Shown here: one piece after another, positions 1 to 8,495 of the stretch
Layout of the letters: every line of letters begins with the position of its first letter
How positions within the stretch are numbered: the first letter of the stretch is position 1
From: CAYRJD01 sp965212125
Lineage (GTDB): Bacteria > Actinomycetota > Acidimicrobiia > Acidimicrobiales > Poriferisodalaceae
DNA length: 64,000 nucleotides
Reading direction: 5' to 3'
Assembly: GCA_965212125.1 (NCBI GenBank)
Contig: OZ243045.1
Span: forward strand, 62,001 to 126,000
Made by a program: the position numbers and the translations under genes
The notes under the pieces: generated by a model
Told to the model about the DNA's origin: nothing
The model's database searches: none
Seen by the model: only the letters and a program-made list of their open reading frames with translations

Positions 1-2
1 AA

Positions 3-665
3 GATCCGCAGGGAACCGTCGGCCGACTGCTGGGAGATTTCGGGACGGAAGACTTTGCTGGCGATCTTGGGGAGGACCTTGGCGCGCCCGGGCCATACCG
101 AGTTGTGTTCGCTGCGTACAACACGTTTTTTAATCTGGCTAGCGAGCAGGCTCAGCTCCGCTGCTTGCGCTCGGTGAGTCGGCGGCTGGAGTCCGACGGG
201 TGTCTGGTGATTGAGGCTTTTCTGCCGGCTGAAGTCGAGGAAGCTGAAGCTGCCGTCAACAACGCAACCGCCGCCGGCAGTGCCACCTCGCCCAACTGGC
301 CACAAGTTGAAACTCGCCGCCTCGGTCAATCTCTGCTGCTGAACGTAAGCGTGCTTGATGCCAAACAACAGCTGGTGCGCGGCCGACACATTGAAGTCCG
401 GCTAGACCCCGCCGACAACACAACCGACAACACCGCCAGTGACATCGCAGCCGCCGACAGCGTGGCTAACATCGTAAGCATCCGATCGTGGCAGATCCGT
501 TATCTCAGCCCCAGCCAGCTTGATGAGCTGGCCACCCGTGCTGGATTAGTGCTAACGCAGCGATGGGCCGATTGGCAGCGAAGCCCATTTGATGCCGCCG
601 GCACGAAACACGTTTCGGTTTACAAGCTTGCCCAACCGGGCACGCAAAACTCCAACACGCAATAA
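3..665 (+). CDS. SAM-dependent methyltransferase, C-terminal part (5' end outside window)
   Basis: The reading frame is open from base 3 with no start needed, so the gene enters the window already running; a GTG at 105 would cut into the fold and is not a likely start. The segment FAAYNTFFNL followed by an aligned Leu/Gln-rich helix and CLVIEAF is the acidic-loop to beta-5 region typical of small class I methyltransferases (methyltransf_25/11 type). The glycine-rich SAM-binding motif must lie upstream of the window. The C-terminal half carries an antiparallel strand set (RRLGQSLLLNVSV, RHIEVRL, WQIRYLSPSQLDEL) that is often seen in these enzymes. Substrate is unknown. It ends 15 bases before the next gene, with which it may be co-transcribed. 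A short ACAAC repeat around 415-440 adds low-complexity residues. Confidence 0.75.
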   Translation, partial: DPQGTVGRLLGDFGTEDFAGDLGEDLGAPGPYRVVFAAYNTFFNLASEQAQLRCLRSVSRRLESDGCLVIEAFLPAEVEEAEAAVNNATAAGSATSPNWPQVETRRLGQSLLLNVSVLDAKQQLVRGRHIEVRLDPADNTTDNTASDIAAADSVANIVSIRSWQIRYLSPSQLDELATRAGLVLTQRWADWQRSPFDAAGTKHVSVYKLAQPGTQNSNTQ

Positions 666-680
666 AAAAGCAGGACAACA

Positions 681-1868
681 ATGAGGCTTGATGTAACGAT
701 CAATTTGCCCGCCTCACCCGAGGAGGTCTGGGAGAACGTTTCGGATCTGTCGCGCAGCATCACCTGGACGGACGACAAAAACCGAGCGACCTTCACATCG
801 GACACCACCGAGGGCGTTGGCACCACGCTGACAGGCAAGTTTCGGCTCGGTCCGCTTTCCGCGACCGATCACATCACCGTGACCGAATGGCAGTCGCCGT
901 CGGCCCCGCCGCAAGCCGCCGCCGGGCAAAGCGCGGGCGAGCAAGACGTGGACGCGCCGACCGCCGTCATCGGCGTCGCGCATTCGGGTTCCATCACAGG
1001 CGAGAGTCGCCACACGCTGACCAAGTCCGAGGACGGCACTCTGGTTAAAAGCACCGGAAATCTGCGCCTGCCGTGGTGGATGGGCGGCGCTATTGCCGCG
1101 CCTATTACCTCACGCATGCTGCAGCGGGTGTTGGTGCAAAGGATTCGCCGCCTGCGTGTGCAACTAATGGAGAGCAACGAGACCGAAGCGCCCGACCAAC
1201 CTGGCGCTCTGATCGGCCGGGGTCAAAACACAGAGGTGCGAAGTTTCGGCAGGCATGCCATCCGCATCAGCCTGCGGGAAGACGACCTGAGCCACGAGGC
1301 CAATGCGATGTCGCATGTGGGGCAGCACGGTTTTCCCGCGCCCAAGCTGATCAGTCAGCCCGATCAGTCTTCGATTGTGATGGAGCGTTTGAACGGCCCC
1401 ACCATGCTGCAAGACATCACGGCCAAGCCGTGGCTGCTGCCCCGCCACGCCAAGGCGCTAGCGGCGCTTCATCACCAGCTTGGTGCGATTGAGGCGCCGG
1501 ATGCCTGGACGCAGGTGAGCGCCGGGTCGAGCGTTTGTCATCTGGACATGCACCCCGACAATGTGAAGGTCACGCGCGGCGGATTGGTCGTGATCGACTG
1601 GTCGAGCGCAGCGCGAGGTGATGCGGCTTTTGATGCTGCGCTCACGTATGTGACGCTGCGCACCACGCCTTATGCGGCCGGGGCGATGGCGCGTGCGATG
1701 GTGGCAGGGTTTAGGCGTCAGTTTGCGCAGGCGTTTTTGAGGGCGTTTGGCACTAGCGACATCATGCTGCACTTGCGCAGTGCGGCCGAGTTGCGACTGC
1801 TTGATCCGAACTTGCTGACGACCGAACGTGAGTCGGTGTTTGCGCTGGCGCGGGGCGAGCTGGAATAA
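681..1868 (+). CDS. SRPBCC-domain / aminoglycoside-phosphotransferase-like kinase fusion
   Basis: The 395-residue protein appears to join two unrelated folds. Residues about 1-165 look like a SRPBCC (polyketide cyclase/CoxG-like) lipid or small-molecule binding domain: the N-terminal strand MRLDVTINLPASPEEVWENV, a variable loop rich in Ala/Gln, then a C-terminal long helix with MLQRVL. Residues about 175-395 look like an APH/choline-kinase domain: a catalytic loop HLDMHPDN at about residues 289-296 matches the HxDxxxxN motif, and VIDWSS supplies the metal-binding Asp. The N-lobe strand has AIRISLRED where a kinase usually has the ATP-binding Lys, so Arg replaces it or the Lys is elsewhere. 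Start ATG follows an AGGACA-like RBS. Function is not known; phosphorylation of a bound small molecule is only a guess. Confidence 0.65.
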   Translation: MRLDVTINLPASPEEVWENVSDLSRSITWTDDKNRATFTSDTTEGVGTTLTGKFRLGPLSATDHITVTEWQSPSAPPQAAAGQSAGEQDVDAPTAVIGVAHSGSITGESRHTLTKSEDGTLVKSTGNLRLPWWMGGAIAAPITSRMLQRVLVQRIRRLRVQLMESNETEAPDQPGALIGRGQNTEVRSFGRHAIRISLREDDLSHEANAMSHVGQHGFPAPKLISQPDQSSIVMERLNGPTMLQDITAKPWLLPRHAKALAALHHQLGAIEAPDAWTQVSAGSSVCHLDMHPDNVKVTRGGLVVIDWSSAARGDAAFDAALTYVTLRTTPYAAGAMARAMVAGFRRQFAQAFLRAFGTSDIMLHLRSAAELRLLDPNLLTTERESVFALARGELE

Positions 1869-1900
1869 CGGGCTAGGGCTGGCGGGTTAGGGCTGGTGGC

Positions 1901-2947
1901 TCAGGGCTGTTCGATCGCCTGGCTCAGCAACTGCTCAGCGGCGGTGTAAGCGTCAATCTGACCGGCTTCTAGCTGGCGTTTGATGTCGCTGCCGGCGGGG
2001 GTCGCCTCAAACTGCGCCACACGCCCGGCCAACAGCACGCTCACCAACTCTGCAAACTCCCTGTTTGCGCGGGCTTGACGTCGCTGCTCCAGCAGTCCGC
2101 TGGTGGCTAGGTAGTCGCGGTGCTGCGCCAAGGCGTCCCAAAGTTCGGGTGCGCCTTGGCCGGTGGTTCCGATCGTTTCAATTATTGGCGGCTCCCAGGC
2201 GGCGCCGGTCGGATCGGTCGCGTCAGCAAAAGACAGCTCAAGCATCTGCACGATGTCCATGCGTGTCTCACTCACGCCCGGCCGGTCGCTCTTGTTGATG
2301 ACGAAGATGTCGGCTATCTCCATCAAGCCAGCCTTGTTGGCCTGCACGGCATCGCCCCAGCCGGGATTCACAACCACCACGGTGGTGTCGGCGGCGCCAG
2401 CGATGTCAACCTCCACCTGACCAACGCCGACGGTTTCGATCAACACCCAAGGCCAGCCCGCCGCGGCCAGCACACGCGCACCCAACGGCACCGCCAGGCT
2501 GAGTCCGCCCAGCTGCCCGCGAGAAGCCATCGACCGTATGTAGACGCCGTCGTCGGATGTGTGGCTGCCCATGCGCACGCGGTCGCCCAAAATGGCGCCG
2601 CCGGTAAAAGGCGAAGACGGATCAACCGCTATGACAGCGATCCGTTGGGTGCGTTTGCGCGCCACGGCCAGCAGCTCTGAGGTGATGCTTGACTTGCCCG
2701 AGCCAGGTGCGCCCGTGATGCCGACCGTGTGCGAGGTGTCTGTCGCCGCTGTTGCGTCGTCTGCCGCCACACCGCCCGTGGCCGCTCCGTCGTCTGCGCG
2801 TGTTTGCGTGAAAGCCAGCGAGGCAAGTTCGCGAGCGTCGCTCCCGCCTCTTTCCACCATCGACAACAGCCGCGCCAGCGCCAGTCGCTCACCGCTGCGA
2901 GCCTGAGCGAGCAAGCTGGCAGGGTCGCTAGGGAGTGGGTTGGTCAT
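1901..2947 (-). CDS. meaB: Methylmalonyl-CoA mutase-associated GTPase MeaB (ArgK family)
   Basis: This is a G3E-family P-loop GTPase that loads or protects the adenosylcobalamin of methylmalonyl-CoA mutase or a related mutase. Visible signatures are Walker A GAPGSGKSS at residues 79-87, the family motif VDPSSPFTGGAILGDR around 107, ETVGVGQ (switch/Walker B region) and the guanine-specificity motif NKSD. The length of 348 residues is normal, apart from a 25-residue Ala/Asp-rich insertion before the P-loop. No mutase subunit is present in the window, so the partner must be elsewhere. It is convergent with the upstream plus-strand kinase fusion, with a 32-base gap carrying an imperfect 14-base tandem repeat of the GGCTAGGGCTGG type. 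Confidence 0.93.
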   Translation of the reverse strand: MTNPLPSDPASLLAQARSGERLALARLLSMVERGGSDARELASLAFTQTRADDGAATGGVAADDATAATDTSHTVGITGAPGSGKSSITSELLAVARKRTQRIAVIAVDPSSPFTGGAILGDRVRMGSHTSDDGVYIRSMASRGQLGGLSLAVPLGARVLAAAGWPWVLIETVGVGQVEVDIAGAADTTVVVVNPGWGDAVQANKAGLMEIADIFVINKSDRPGVSETRMDIVQMLELSFADATDPTGAAWEPPIIETIGTTGQGAPELWDALAQHRDYLATSGLLEQRRQARANREFAELVSVLLAGRVAQFEATPAGSDIKRQLEAGQIDAYTAAEQLLSQAIEQP

Positions 2948-2988
2948 GCAGCGGTTGAGTGTGGCAGCGGCTAGGTGGCGAGTTGCGT

Positions 2989-4335
2989 TTAGTTGATGGC
3001 TCGGACGGACGCCCCGACCGCAGTCAGCTTGTCAGGCAAGTTTTCATAGCCACGCGCAATGTGCTGTGCGCCGGAGATGCGGGTGGTGCCGGTGGCGGAC
3101 AGGCCGGCGACAACCAAAGCCGCACCGGCGCGGATGTCGTGCGCCCGCACGGGGGCGCCGCTTAGCTGGTCGATGCCCTGCACCACCGCATGGTGGCCGT
3201 CGGTTCGGATGTTGGCTTCCATGCGGCGCAGTTCATCTATGTAGCGGAACCGCCCGGTGAAAATGTTTTCGCTGACTATGCCGATGCCGGCAGCCGTCGT
3301 CAGCAGCGCGACTAGCACGGGCTTGTAGTCGGTGGCCAGGCCGGGGTAGGGGAGAGTTGAGATGTCGGTCGCGGCGAGGCGGGCCGGGCGGATGGGGGCG
3401 GTGGCGTGCAGGCCGTCTTCGGCGGGGTCAAACTCCATTCCCATGTCGCGCAGCTTGCGCAACAGCATGCTCATGTGATCGGCGCGGGCGCCACGCAGGA
3501 ATAGCTCGCCGCCGCATGTGCCGAGAGCGGCGAGGTAGGTGGCGGTTTCGATTCGGTCGCTGATGGCGCGGTATGGGGTGGCGCCGTCCGCGTCCGCGCT
3601 CGTGGCCTGTCCGTCCGCGCCCGCGGCGGCTTGCTTGCCAGCCGGGTGCAGCCGCTCCACGCCGTCAATGGTGATCGTCCCGCTTTCAGCCCCGGTTATC
3701 GCGGCGCCCATGCCGACAAGAAACCGAACCAGGTCGGCGATCTCCGGCTCGCGGGCTGCGTTTTCGATGACGGTTCGCCCACGTGCCAGCACCGCCGCCA
3801 TCATCACGTTTTCGGTCGCCCCGACCGACGGATACTCCAGCACCACCTGAGCGCCGGTCAGCACATCGGCCTTGCCCTCCACGTAACCGTGCGATGTGTT
3901 GAAGCGAGCGCCGAGCGCTTCGAGTGCGGTCAGGTGCAGGTCGATGGGGCGCGGTCCGAAGTCGTCGCCGCCGGGCAGCGCCACGCTGGCTTGACCGAAC
4001 CGGGCGAGCAAGGGACCCAGCACCACGATGGACGCACGCATTTGTTCCACCAGTTCGTAGGGCGCTTCGGTGCGCAGCTGCGCGGGGATGTCAATCTGGA
4101 TTTCATCGCCGCTTTGCGAAACGGTGGCGCCCATGGCGGTCAGCAGGTCGCTCATGATTGAGGTGTCCACGATGTTGGGGATGTTGCCTAGCCGGTGGCG
4201 ACCCTCCGCCAGCAGGCACGCCGCCATCAGTTTCAGGACGCTGTTTTTGGCGCCGGCGATCGGTATCTCGCCGTGCAGCGGGCCGCTCTGCTGAACCTCA
4301 ATGATGCTTTCGCTTTGTGGAGTTTCGTTTGCCAT
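2989..4335 (-). CDS. murA: UDP-N-acetylglucosamine 1-carboxyvinyltransferase
   Basis: MurA transfers enolpyruvate from PEP to UDP-GlcNAc, the first committed step of peptidoglycan synthesis, in the cytosol. The chosen ATG gives MANETPQ and then the family start GPLHGEIPIAGAKNSVLKLM. The open frame runs 120 codons further upstream, but that part is Pro/His/Arg-rich noise and overlaps the divergent gene. The catalytic loop reads LPGGDDFGPRPIDLH, with Asp124 at the position of the usual Cys (Cys115 in E. coli). This substitution is known from mycobacteria and chlamydiae and confers intrinsic fosfomycin insensitivity. An insertion of about 25 residues, Ala/Gly/Asp-rich, sits near residue 235. The rest is a complete EPSP-synthase fold of 448 residues. 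Confidence 0.95.
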   Translation of the reverse strand: MANETPQSESIIEVQQSGPLHGEIPIAGAKNSVLKLMAACLLAEGRHRLGNIPNIVDTSIMSDLLTAMGATVSQSGDEIQIDIPAQLRTEAPYELVEQMRASIVVLGPLLARFGQASVALPGGDDFGPRPIDLHLTALEALGARFNTSHGYVEGKADVLTGAQVVLEYPSVGATENVMMAAVLARGRTVIENAAREPEIADLVRFLVGMGAAITGAESGTITIDGVERLHPAGKQAAAGADGQATSADADGATPYRAISDRIETATYLAALGTCGGELFLRGARADHMSMLLRKLRDMGMEFDPAEDGLHATAPIRPARLAATDISTLPYPGLATDYKPVLVALLTTAAGIGIVSENIFTGRFRYIDELRRMEANIRTDGHHAVVQGIDQLSGAPVRAHDIRAGAALVVAGLSATGTTRISGAQHIARGYENLPDKLTAVGASVRAIN

Positions 4336-4370
4336 AACAACAGGAGCGACGCTAGGCGCCGCAACTAAGG

Positions 4371-5000
4371 GTGCCAGTGCGGTGCGGTTTCCGCAAGGCT
4401 TGTGGTGTGGCAGCGCATTCGGCGGGTTTGTTGTTGACGCCGGGAGCGTCGGGCGGTCGTGATCATCCGGCGTTGGTGGCTGTTGAGGATGCCGTTGCGG
4501 CCGATGATGAGTTGGCGGGATTTGGCGTGTTGCGGCACGAGTTTGCGTATCAGCGCCCGGTGATCGGCAATGTGGTTGATGAGCTGATGGCCGACTACGC
4601 AGGTTTGACCGAAGGCTTGGTCGGGGGTGCGGCCGAGGATCGGCGCAGGCGCATGGTGTTGGGCGGGCGATCTTTTGGCGGTCGGGCTTGCTCAATGGCG
4701 GTGGCTGAAGGGTTGCCAGCGGCTGGACTGGTGCTGCTTAGCTACCCCCTGCATCCGCCCGGCAAACCCGAAAAGCTGCGGGTGGATCACTTCGGCGACA
4801 TCAAGGTGCCGTGCCTGTTTGTGTCTGGCGACAACGATCCGTTTGGAACTCCGGCGGAGTTTGCGAAGCACCTGCCGAAGATCGGTGGGGAGGTTTCCAC
4901 GGTGTTCGTGTCGGGTGGCGGGCACAATCCGGCTAGCGCTGCTCGGTTGGAGCAGATCGCCTCCGCCGTGACGGGTTGGTTGCGATCGCTTGGTTTGTGA
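4371..5000 (+). CDS. Alpha/beta hydrolase, TEX30/KANSL3-like (dienelactone hydrolase superfamily)
   Basis: A 209-residue protein with the alpha/beta-hydrolase plan. LLLTPGASGGRDHP forms the first strand and oxyanion loop, GGRSFGGR is the nucleophile elbow (Ser in GRSFG), LFVSGDNDPFGTP carries the acid residue, and GGGHNPAS carries the catalytic His. This pattern matches the small hydrolases related to eukaryotic TEX30. Substrate is unknown. Start is a GTG preceded by AAGG; the gene is divergent from murA with only 35 bases between them, so both promoters must lie in or overlap that gap. Confidence 0.75.
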   Translation: MPVRCGFRKACGVAAHSAGLLLTPGASGGRDHPALVAVEDAVAADDELAGFGVLRHEFAYQRPVIGNVVDELMADYAGLTEGLVGGAAEDRRRRMVLGGRSFGGRACSMAVAEGLPAAGLVLLSYPLHPPGKPEKLRVDHFGDIKVPCLFVSGDNDPFGTPAEFAKHLPKIGGEVSTVFVSGGGHNPASAARLEQIASAVTGWLRSLGL

Positions 5001-5049
5001 CCGCGCTGAGCTGTCAGCAATCGCGCCGCTAGCACCGTGCCGCCAGCGC

Positions 5050-6246
5050 TCACGCAGCGATCTGGTCGTTTATGTGTTCGGCGATTTTCAAGCTGGCCGT
5101 GGCGGCGGGGCTAGGTGCGTTCAGCACGTGGAATGTGTTGCCCGATCGAGTGATGGCGAAGTCGTCCAGCAGCTCGCCCTGCTCATCCATCGCCTGAGCA
5201 CGAACCCCAGCCGACGCCGGCACAAGGTCATCCTCGGTGATGCTCGGCACCAGCCGTGCCACCGCCCTGGCGAACGCCTTCTTGCTAAGCGACCGCCAAA
5301 TCTCACCGCCGCCGGTGCGCCAATATCTTGCCGCCAGCTTCCACAGCCCACGGTTAGTCAGATGCTCTCGTGCTTGGCGGCGGCTGATTTTGCCCCAGCT
5401 GTAACCCTCACGATGCAGCGCCAGCACGGCGTTGGGTCCGACATGGATGGAGCCGTCAATCATGCGAGTGAGGTGCACTCCCAGAAACGGGAAGCCCGGA
5501 TCGGGCACCGGGTAGATGAGGTTTTTCACTAGGTGTTTTGTTTTCGGCGTTAGCTCGTAGTACTCGCCACGAAACGGCACGATGCGGTTGCCTTGGGTCG
5601 CATCAACCATGTCGGCGACCTGGTCGCTATGCAAGCCGGCGCAGTTCACCAGCAGGCGAGTTTCGATGTCGGCTTTCGTGGTGCTTACGCGCACTTTGTT
5701 GCTGCCAGCCCCGTCGTTCAGTCCGACCACCGCCGTGTTGTAGCGCAGATCGGCGCCGCCATCGATCAGCTCCTTCGCCATCGCTTCACACACGGCGACG
5801 AAATCGGTGATGCCGGTGGAAGGCACCCACAGGGCTTCAATGCCGGTGCAGTTCGGCTCCTTTTCGGCTAGCTGCTCGGCGCTCAGCAACGCCGTGGGCA
5901 CGCCGTTGTTGGCGGCGTTCAGTGACAGTGCCCGCAGCGCTTTTAGTTCTCGCTCGTGCGTGGCGACGATGACCTTGCCGCAGATGTCGTGGGCGATGTC
6001 GTGACGCTGGCAGAAGTCCACCATGTCGCTGCGCCCCGCCAGCGCCATCTTCGCTTTCAGCGAACCAGGTCGGTAGTAGACGCCGGAATGAATCACGCCG
6101 GAGTTGCGGCCGGTTTGGTGTTGTGTGCCGGTTGATTCCGCCTCTACCACGATGACGGTTTGGCCGGGGTTGCGCTGCAGGTAGCAGCGAGCGGTGGCTA
6201 GCCCGATGATGCCGGCGCCGACTACTACAAGGTCTGCGTCATCCAT
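5050..6246 (-). CDS. lhgO: L-2-hydroxyglutarate oxidase (FAD-dependent)
   Basis: This is a DAO-superfamily flavoprotein that oxidises L-2-hydroxyglutarate to 2-oxoglutarate, passing electrons to the quinone pool or to oxygen. MDDADLVVVGAGIIGLAT holds the FAD-binding GxGxxG at residues 10-15. Next come the family signatures QTGRNSGVIHSGVYY, then NCAGLHSD and the C-terminal PVPDPGFPFLGVHLTRMIDG and VRAQAMDEQG. The 398-residue length is typical. The ATG at 6246 was preferred over the upstream in-frame start at 6357 because the latter adds Thr/Ala repeats and lies inside the J-domain gene. Its ATG overlaps the stop of the upstream cistron in ATGGATGA, which suggests translational coupling. Confidence 0.92.
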   Translation of the reverse strand: MDDADLVVVGAGIIGLATARCYLQRNPGQTVIVVEAESTGTQHQTGRNSGVIHSGVYYRPGSLKAKMALAGRSDMVDFCQRHDIAHDICGKVIVATHERELKALRALSLNAANNGVPTALLSAEQLAEKEPNCTGIEALWVPSTGITDFVAVCEAMAKELIDGGADLRYNTAVVGLNDGAGSNKVRVSTTKADIETRLLVNCAGLHSDQVADMVDATQGNRIVPFRGEYYELTPKTKHLVKNLIYPVPDPGFPFLGVHLTRMIDGSIHVGPNAVLALHREGYSWGKISRRQAREHLTNRGLWKLAARYWRTGGGEIWRSLSKKAFARAVARLVPSITEDDLVPASAGVRAQAMDEQGELLDDFAITRSGNTFHVLNAPSPAATASLKIAEHINDQIAA

Positions 6247-7123
6247 CTTGGTCGGTTGCGGTGGTGTCGGCCGGGGTGCTGTCGCCGTCGCCGTTGGCTG
6301 CAGTGCCGTTGCGGTTGTCGTCGCCGTTTGCATCGCCCGTACCCGCGCCCGCGCCATCCGTCTCGTTCAACAAGATCCTGCGAGCGGCGGTCAGCGCGGC
6401 AATGCGCGAACCAGCGTCGGTGCTTTCGCCGCCATGGTCGGGGTGAGCCTGTCGCATCTGCCGACGAAACTGCCGCTGCAGCGCCTTGGTGTTGCCGTCA
6501 TACGCACCCATCTCCATCACCTGCAACGCCCACCACCTAGCGCCGATGCTCTGCCCGTCATCCAGGTCAAACCCAGGCATAAACCCAGCCCGCAGCCACG
6601 GCTGTTCGCCGTGCTCGCCGCCGGTCAGGTAAGCCATCATGTCGGCCAGATCTACCTGGTCGGGCTTGTCGGCGCTGCGCCATCGCATTGCCGAGCGCAA
6701 CAAAATGAACAACCCGGTGCGGGCCGGCTCGGGCACCTGGCTAGCCCGATACATCGCCGCCAGCAGCTGCGGCTCACGGCGGGCGTTGCGGTCTAGGTCA
6801 ACGACTATTTCGCCGGTTGGCGTTCGAATGAGGCGATGCTTGGTGCTGCTGAGGCCGACTCGGTCTTGCTGCAGCCGATAGCGCAGGTGCGGCTGAGCGA
6901 CACGGTCTCCCCGCTCAAGTTGGCGCGCAAGCGTGCCGAGGGCTTTGCGTGAATCAGGCTTGAGGGTGCTCGCATAAAACGCCACGATCGCCGCTAGTAG
7001 CAGGCCGCCATGACCGGGCGGCGGATCAAAGTTGAGCAGGTCGTTGCCGAGTGCGACTCGCCGAGTTGGGACTGCTGCGCGCGAGTGCCAAACATCCATT
7101 TCGGCAACAATCACGGCAGTCAA
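6239..7123 (-). CDS. J-domain (DnaJ-like) protein of unknown function
   Basis: The 294-residue protein ends in a J-domain: a helix ALQRQFRRQMRQA followed by HPDHGG (HPD at residues 227-229) and a third helix. The HPD tripeptide is the Hsp70-stimulating motif, so it probably recruits DnaK. The N-terminal 200 residues have a hydrophobic helix (LLLAAIVAFYAS, about 41-52) and no domain I recognise. Downstream of the J-domain is an Asp/Thr/Gly-rich tail. The first in-frame start is TTG at 7123; a GTG four codons in and an ATG at 7099 are alternatives. It lies directly upstream of lhgO with an 8-base overlap and is divergent from glpX. Confidence 0.6.
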   Translation of the reverse strand: MTAVIVAEMDVWHSRAAVPTRRVALGNDLLNFDPPPGHGGLLLAAIVAFYASTLKPDSRKALGTLARQLERGDRVAQPHLRYRLQQDRVGLSSTKHRLIRTPTGEIVVDLDRNARREPQLLAAMYRASQVPEPARTGLFILLRSAMRWRSADKPDQVDLADMMAYLTGGEHGEQPWLRAGFMPGFDLDDGQSIGARWWALQVMEMGAYDGNTKALQRQFRRQMRQAHPDHGGESTDAGSRIAALTAARRILLNETDGAGAGTGDANGDDNRNGTAANGDGDSTPADTTATDQDG

Positions 7124-7241
7124 GCTAGCGGTGTTAGGAAGATCTGGTTGGGCGGGGCCCGCTCACGCCGCTGCGCATTACGCATCGCCGCCCATAGTTG
7201 AGTAGTTTCTGCCTTGCTATGAACACAACACGGGCGCAGCT

Positions 7242-8237
7242 ATGAGCCAGACCTCTTCGCAGTTGCCCGACCGCAACCTCGCCCTGGAGCTGGTGCGCAC
7301 AACCGAGGCGGCGGCGCTGGCGGCGTCACGCTGGATGGGGCGGGGCGACAAGATCGGTGCCGACGGTGCGGCGGTGGAGGCGATGCGGGTGGTGCTCAGC
7401 ACGGTGCCGATGAACGGGAAGGTCGTGATCGGCGAGGGCGAGAAGGACGAGGCGCCGATGCTCTACGCCGGCGAGGTTGTCGGCGACGGCAGCGGTGCGG
7501 CTACCGACGTGGCGGTGGACCCGATTGACGGCACCACGCTGACCTCGCTTGGGCGGGGCAACGCCATTTCGGTTATTGCGGTGGCGCCGATGGGCACGAT
7601 GTTTGACCCGAACCCGTGCGTGTATATGGAAAAGATAGCGGTGGGGCCAGCGGCACGGGGCGCCATTGATCTGAATATGCCGGCGACCGACAACTTGAAA
7701 TCAATATCTGAGGCGACCGGTAAGAACCTGCGAGACATGACGGCGGTGGTGCTAGATCGTGATCGGCACACCGACCTGATTGCGGAGATTCGTGACACCG
7801 GTGCGCGCATTCGGCTGATTCCCGATGGTGATGTGGCCGGTGCGATCTCCACTGCGACCAGCGGCACGGCCGACGTGTTGTTCGGTATCGGCGGCACGCC
7901 GGAGGGCATTATTTCCGCGGCCGCGCTGAAGTGCGTGGGCGGTGAGATTCAGGGGCGGTTGTGGCCGCGCAACGACAAGGAGCGCCAGGCTGCTGAGAAG
8001 GCTGGCCATGATTTGTCACGGGTGCTGACTACTGAGGACTTGGTGCGCTCCGACGATGTGTTTTTTGCTGCTACTGGCATTACCGATGGCGAGCTGCTGC
8101 GGGGGATTCGCTATGAGAACGACCGGGCGGTGTCTAACTCGCTGGTGATGCGCTCAAAGAGCGGAACCGTGCGCCACATTGAGGCGACCCACAACATCGA
8201 CAAGCTGAGCGCCTACGCGGCGGTTGATTTTACTTAG
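7242..8237 (+). CDS. glpX: Fructose-1,6-bisphosphatase class II
   Basis: GlpX dephosphorylates fructose 1,6-bisphosphate in gluconeogenesis. The lithium-sensitive phosphatase-fold metal sites are clear: GEGEKDE at residues 64-70 and DPIDGTT at 93-99. Further family blocks are AVVLDRDRH, RLIPDGDVAGAI and the substrate loop LFGIGGTPEGI, and the C-terminal ATGITDGELLRG is complete. Length 331 is normal. The gap of 118 bases before the ATG should hold its promoter, divergent from the J-domain gene; I see no confident -35/-10 pair. It is the last core gene before the AT-richer accessory island. Confidence 0.96.
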   Translation: MSQTSSQLPDRNLALELVRTTEAAALAASRWMGRGDKIGADGAAVEAMRVVLSTVPMNGKVVIGEGEKDEAPMLYAGEVVGDGSGAATDVAVDPIDGTTLTSLGRGNAISVIAVAPMGTMFDPNPCVYMEKIAVGPAARGAIDLNMPATDNLKSISEATGKNLRDMTAVVLDRDRHTDLIAEIRDTGARIRLIPDGDVAGAISTATSGTADVLFGIGGTPEGIISAAALKCVGGEIQGRLWPRNDKERQAAEKAGHDLSRVLTTEDLVRSDDVFFAATGITDGELLRGIRYENDRAVSNSLVMRSKSGTVRHIEATHNIDKLSAYAAVDFT

Positions 8238-8317
8238 CTGTGGGTGCCGCGAGCGGATTAACTCTCGGTTTGTTGAGCTTGTACACCTTCACTGTCGCCT
8301 TTACGTCTGCTTCTCAG

Positions 8318-8458
8318 CTACTTCTTCGGGGGAGGTGTGGGAGTAGTGTCTGGCTTAGGTTCAGGCGGCTCGCTTGTGTCTGGTGGTGGTGGAGTAGGTG
8401 GAGTAGGTAGCCCCCGATCCTCTTTACCATTTTTAGTGTTATCTGCCGTATTTTTCAT
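8318..8458 (-). CDS. Proline-rich micro-ORF (46 residues), hypothetical
   Basis: An ATG at 8458 opens 46 codons ending in TAG. The product has a polar start (MKNTADNTKNGKEDRG) and then a Pro/Thr/Asp-rich tail with PTPPTPPPPD and PTPPPKK. It lies 37 bases downstream of the last membrane-protein gene of the island on the same strand, the same spacing as between the two upstream genes, which supports it being the last cistron of that operon. There is no strong Shine-Dalgarno sequence. It could equally be a chance frame. No function can be proposed; the composition resembles a linker or a disordered ligand peptide. Confidence 0.35.
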   Translation of the reverse strand: MKNTADNTKNGKEDRGLPTPPTPPPPDTSEPPEPKPDTTPTPPPKK

Positions 8459-8495
8459 ACTGGGAATCATACCATAATCTTCTGCTTCTTATGGG

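Noticed and set aside
4336..4695. 120-codon N-terminal extension of murA
   Set aside because: The extension is Pro/His/Arg-rich, overlaps the divergent hydrolase gene, and MurA conservation begins just after the ATG at 4335.
6194..6796. 200-codon plus-strand frame opposite the lhgO/J-domain genes
   Set aside because: It is antisense to two genes with recognised domains, and its product has no domain.
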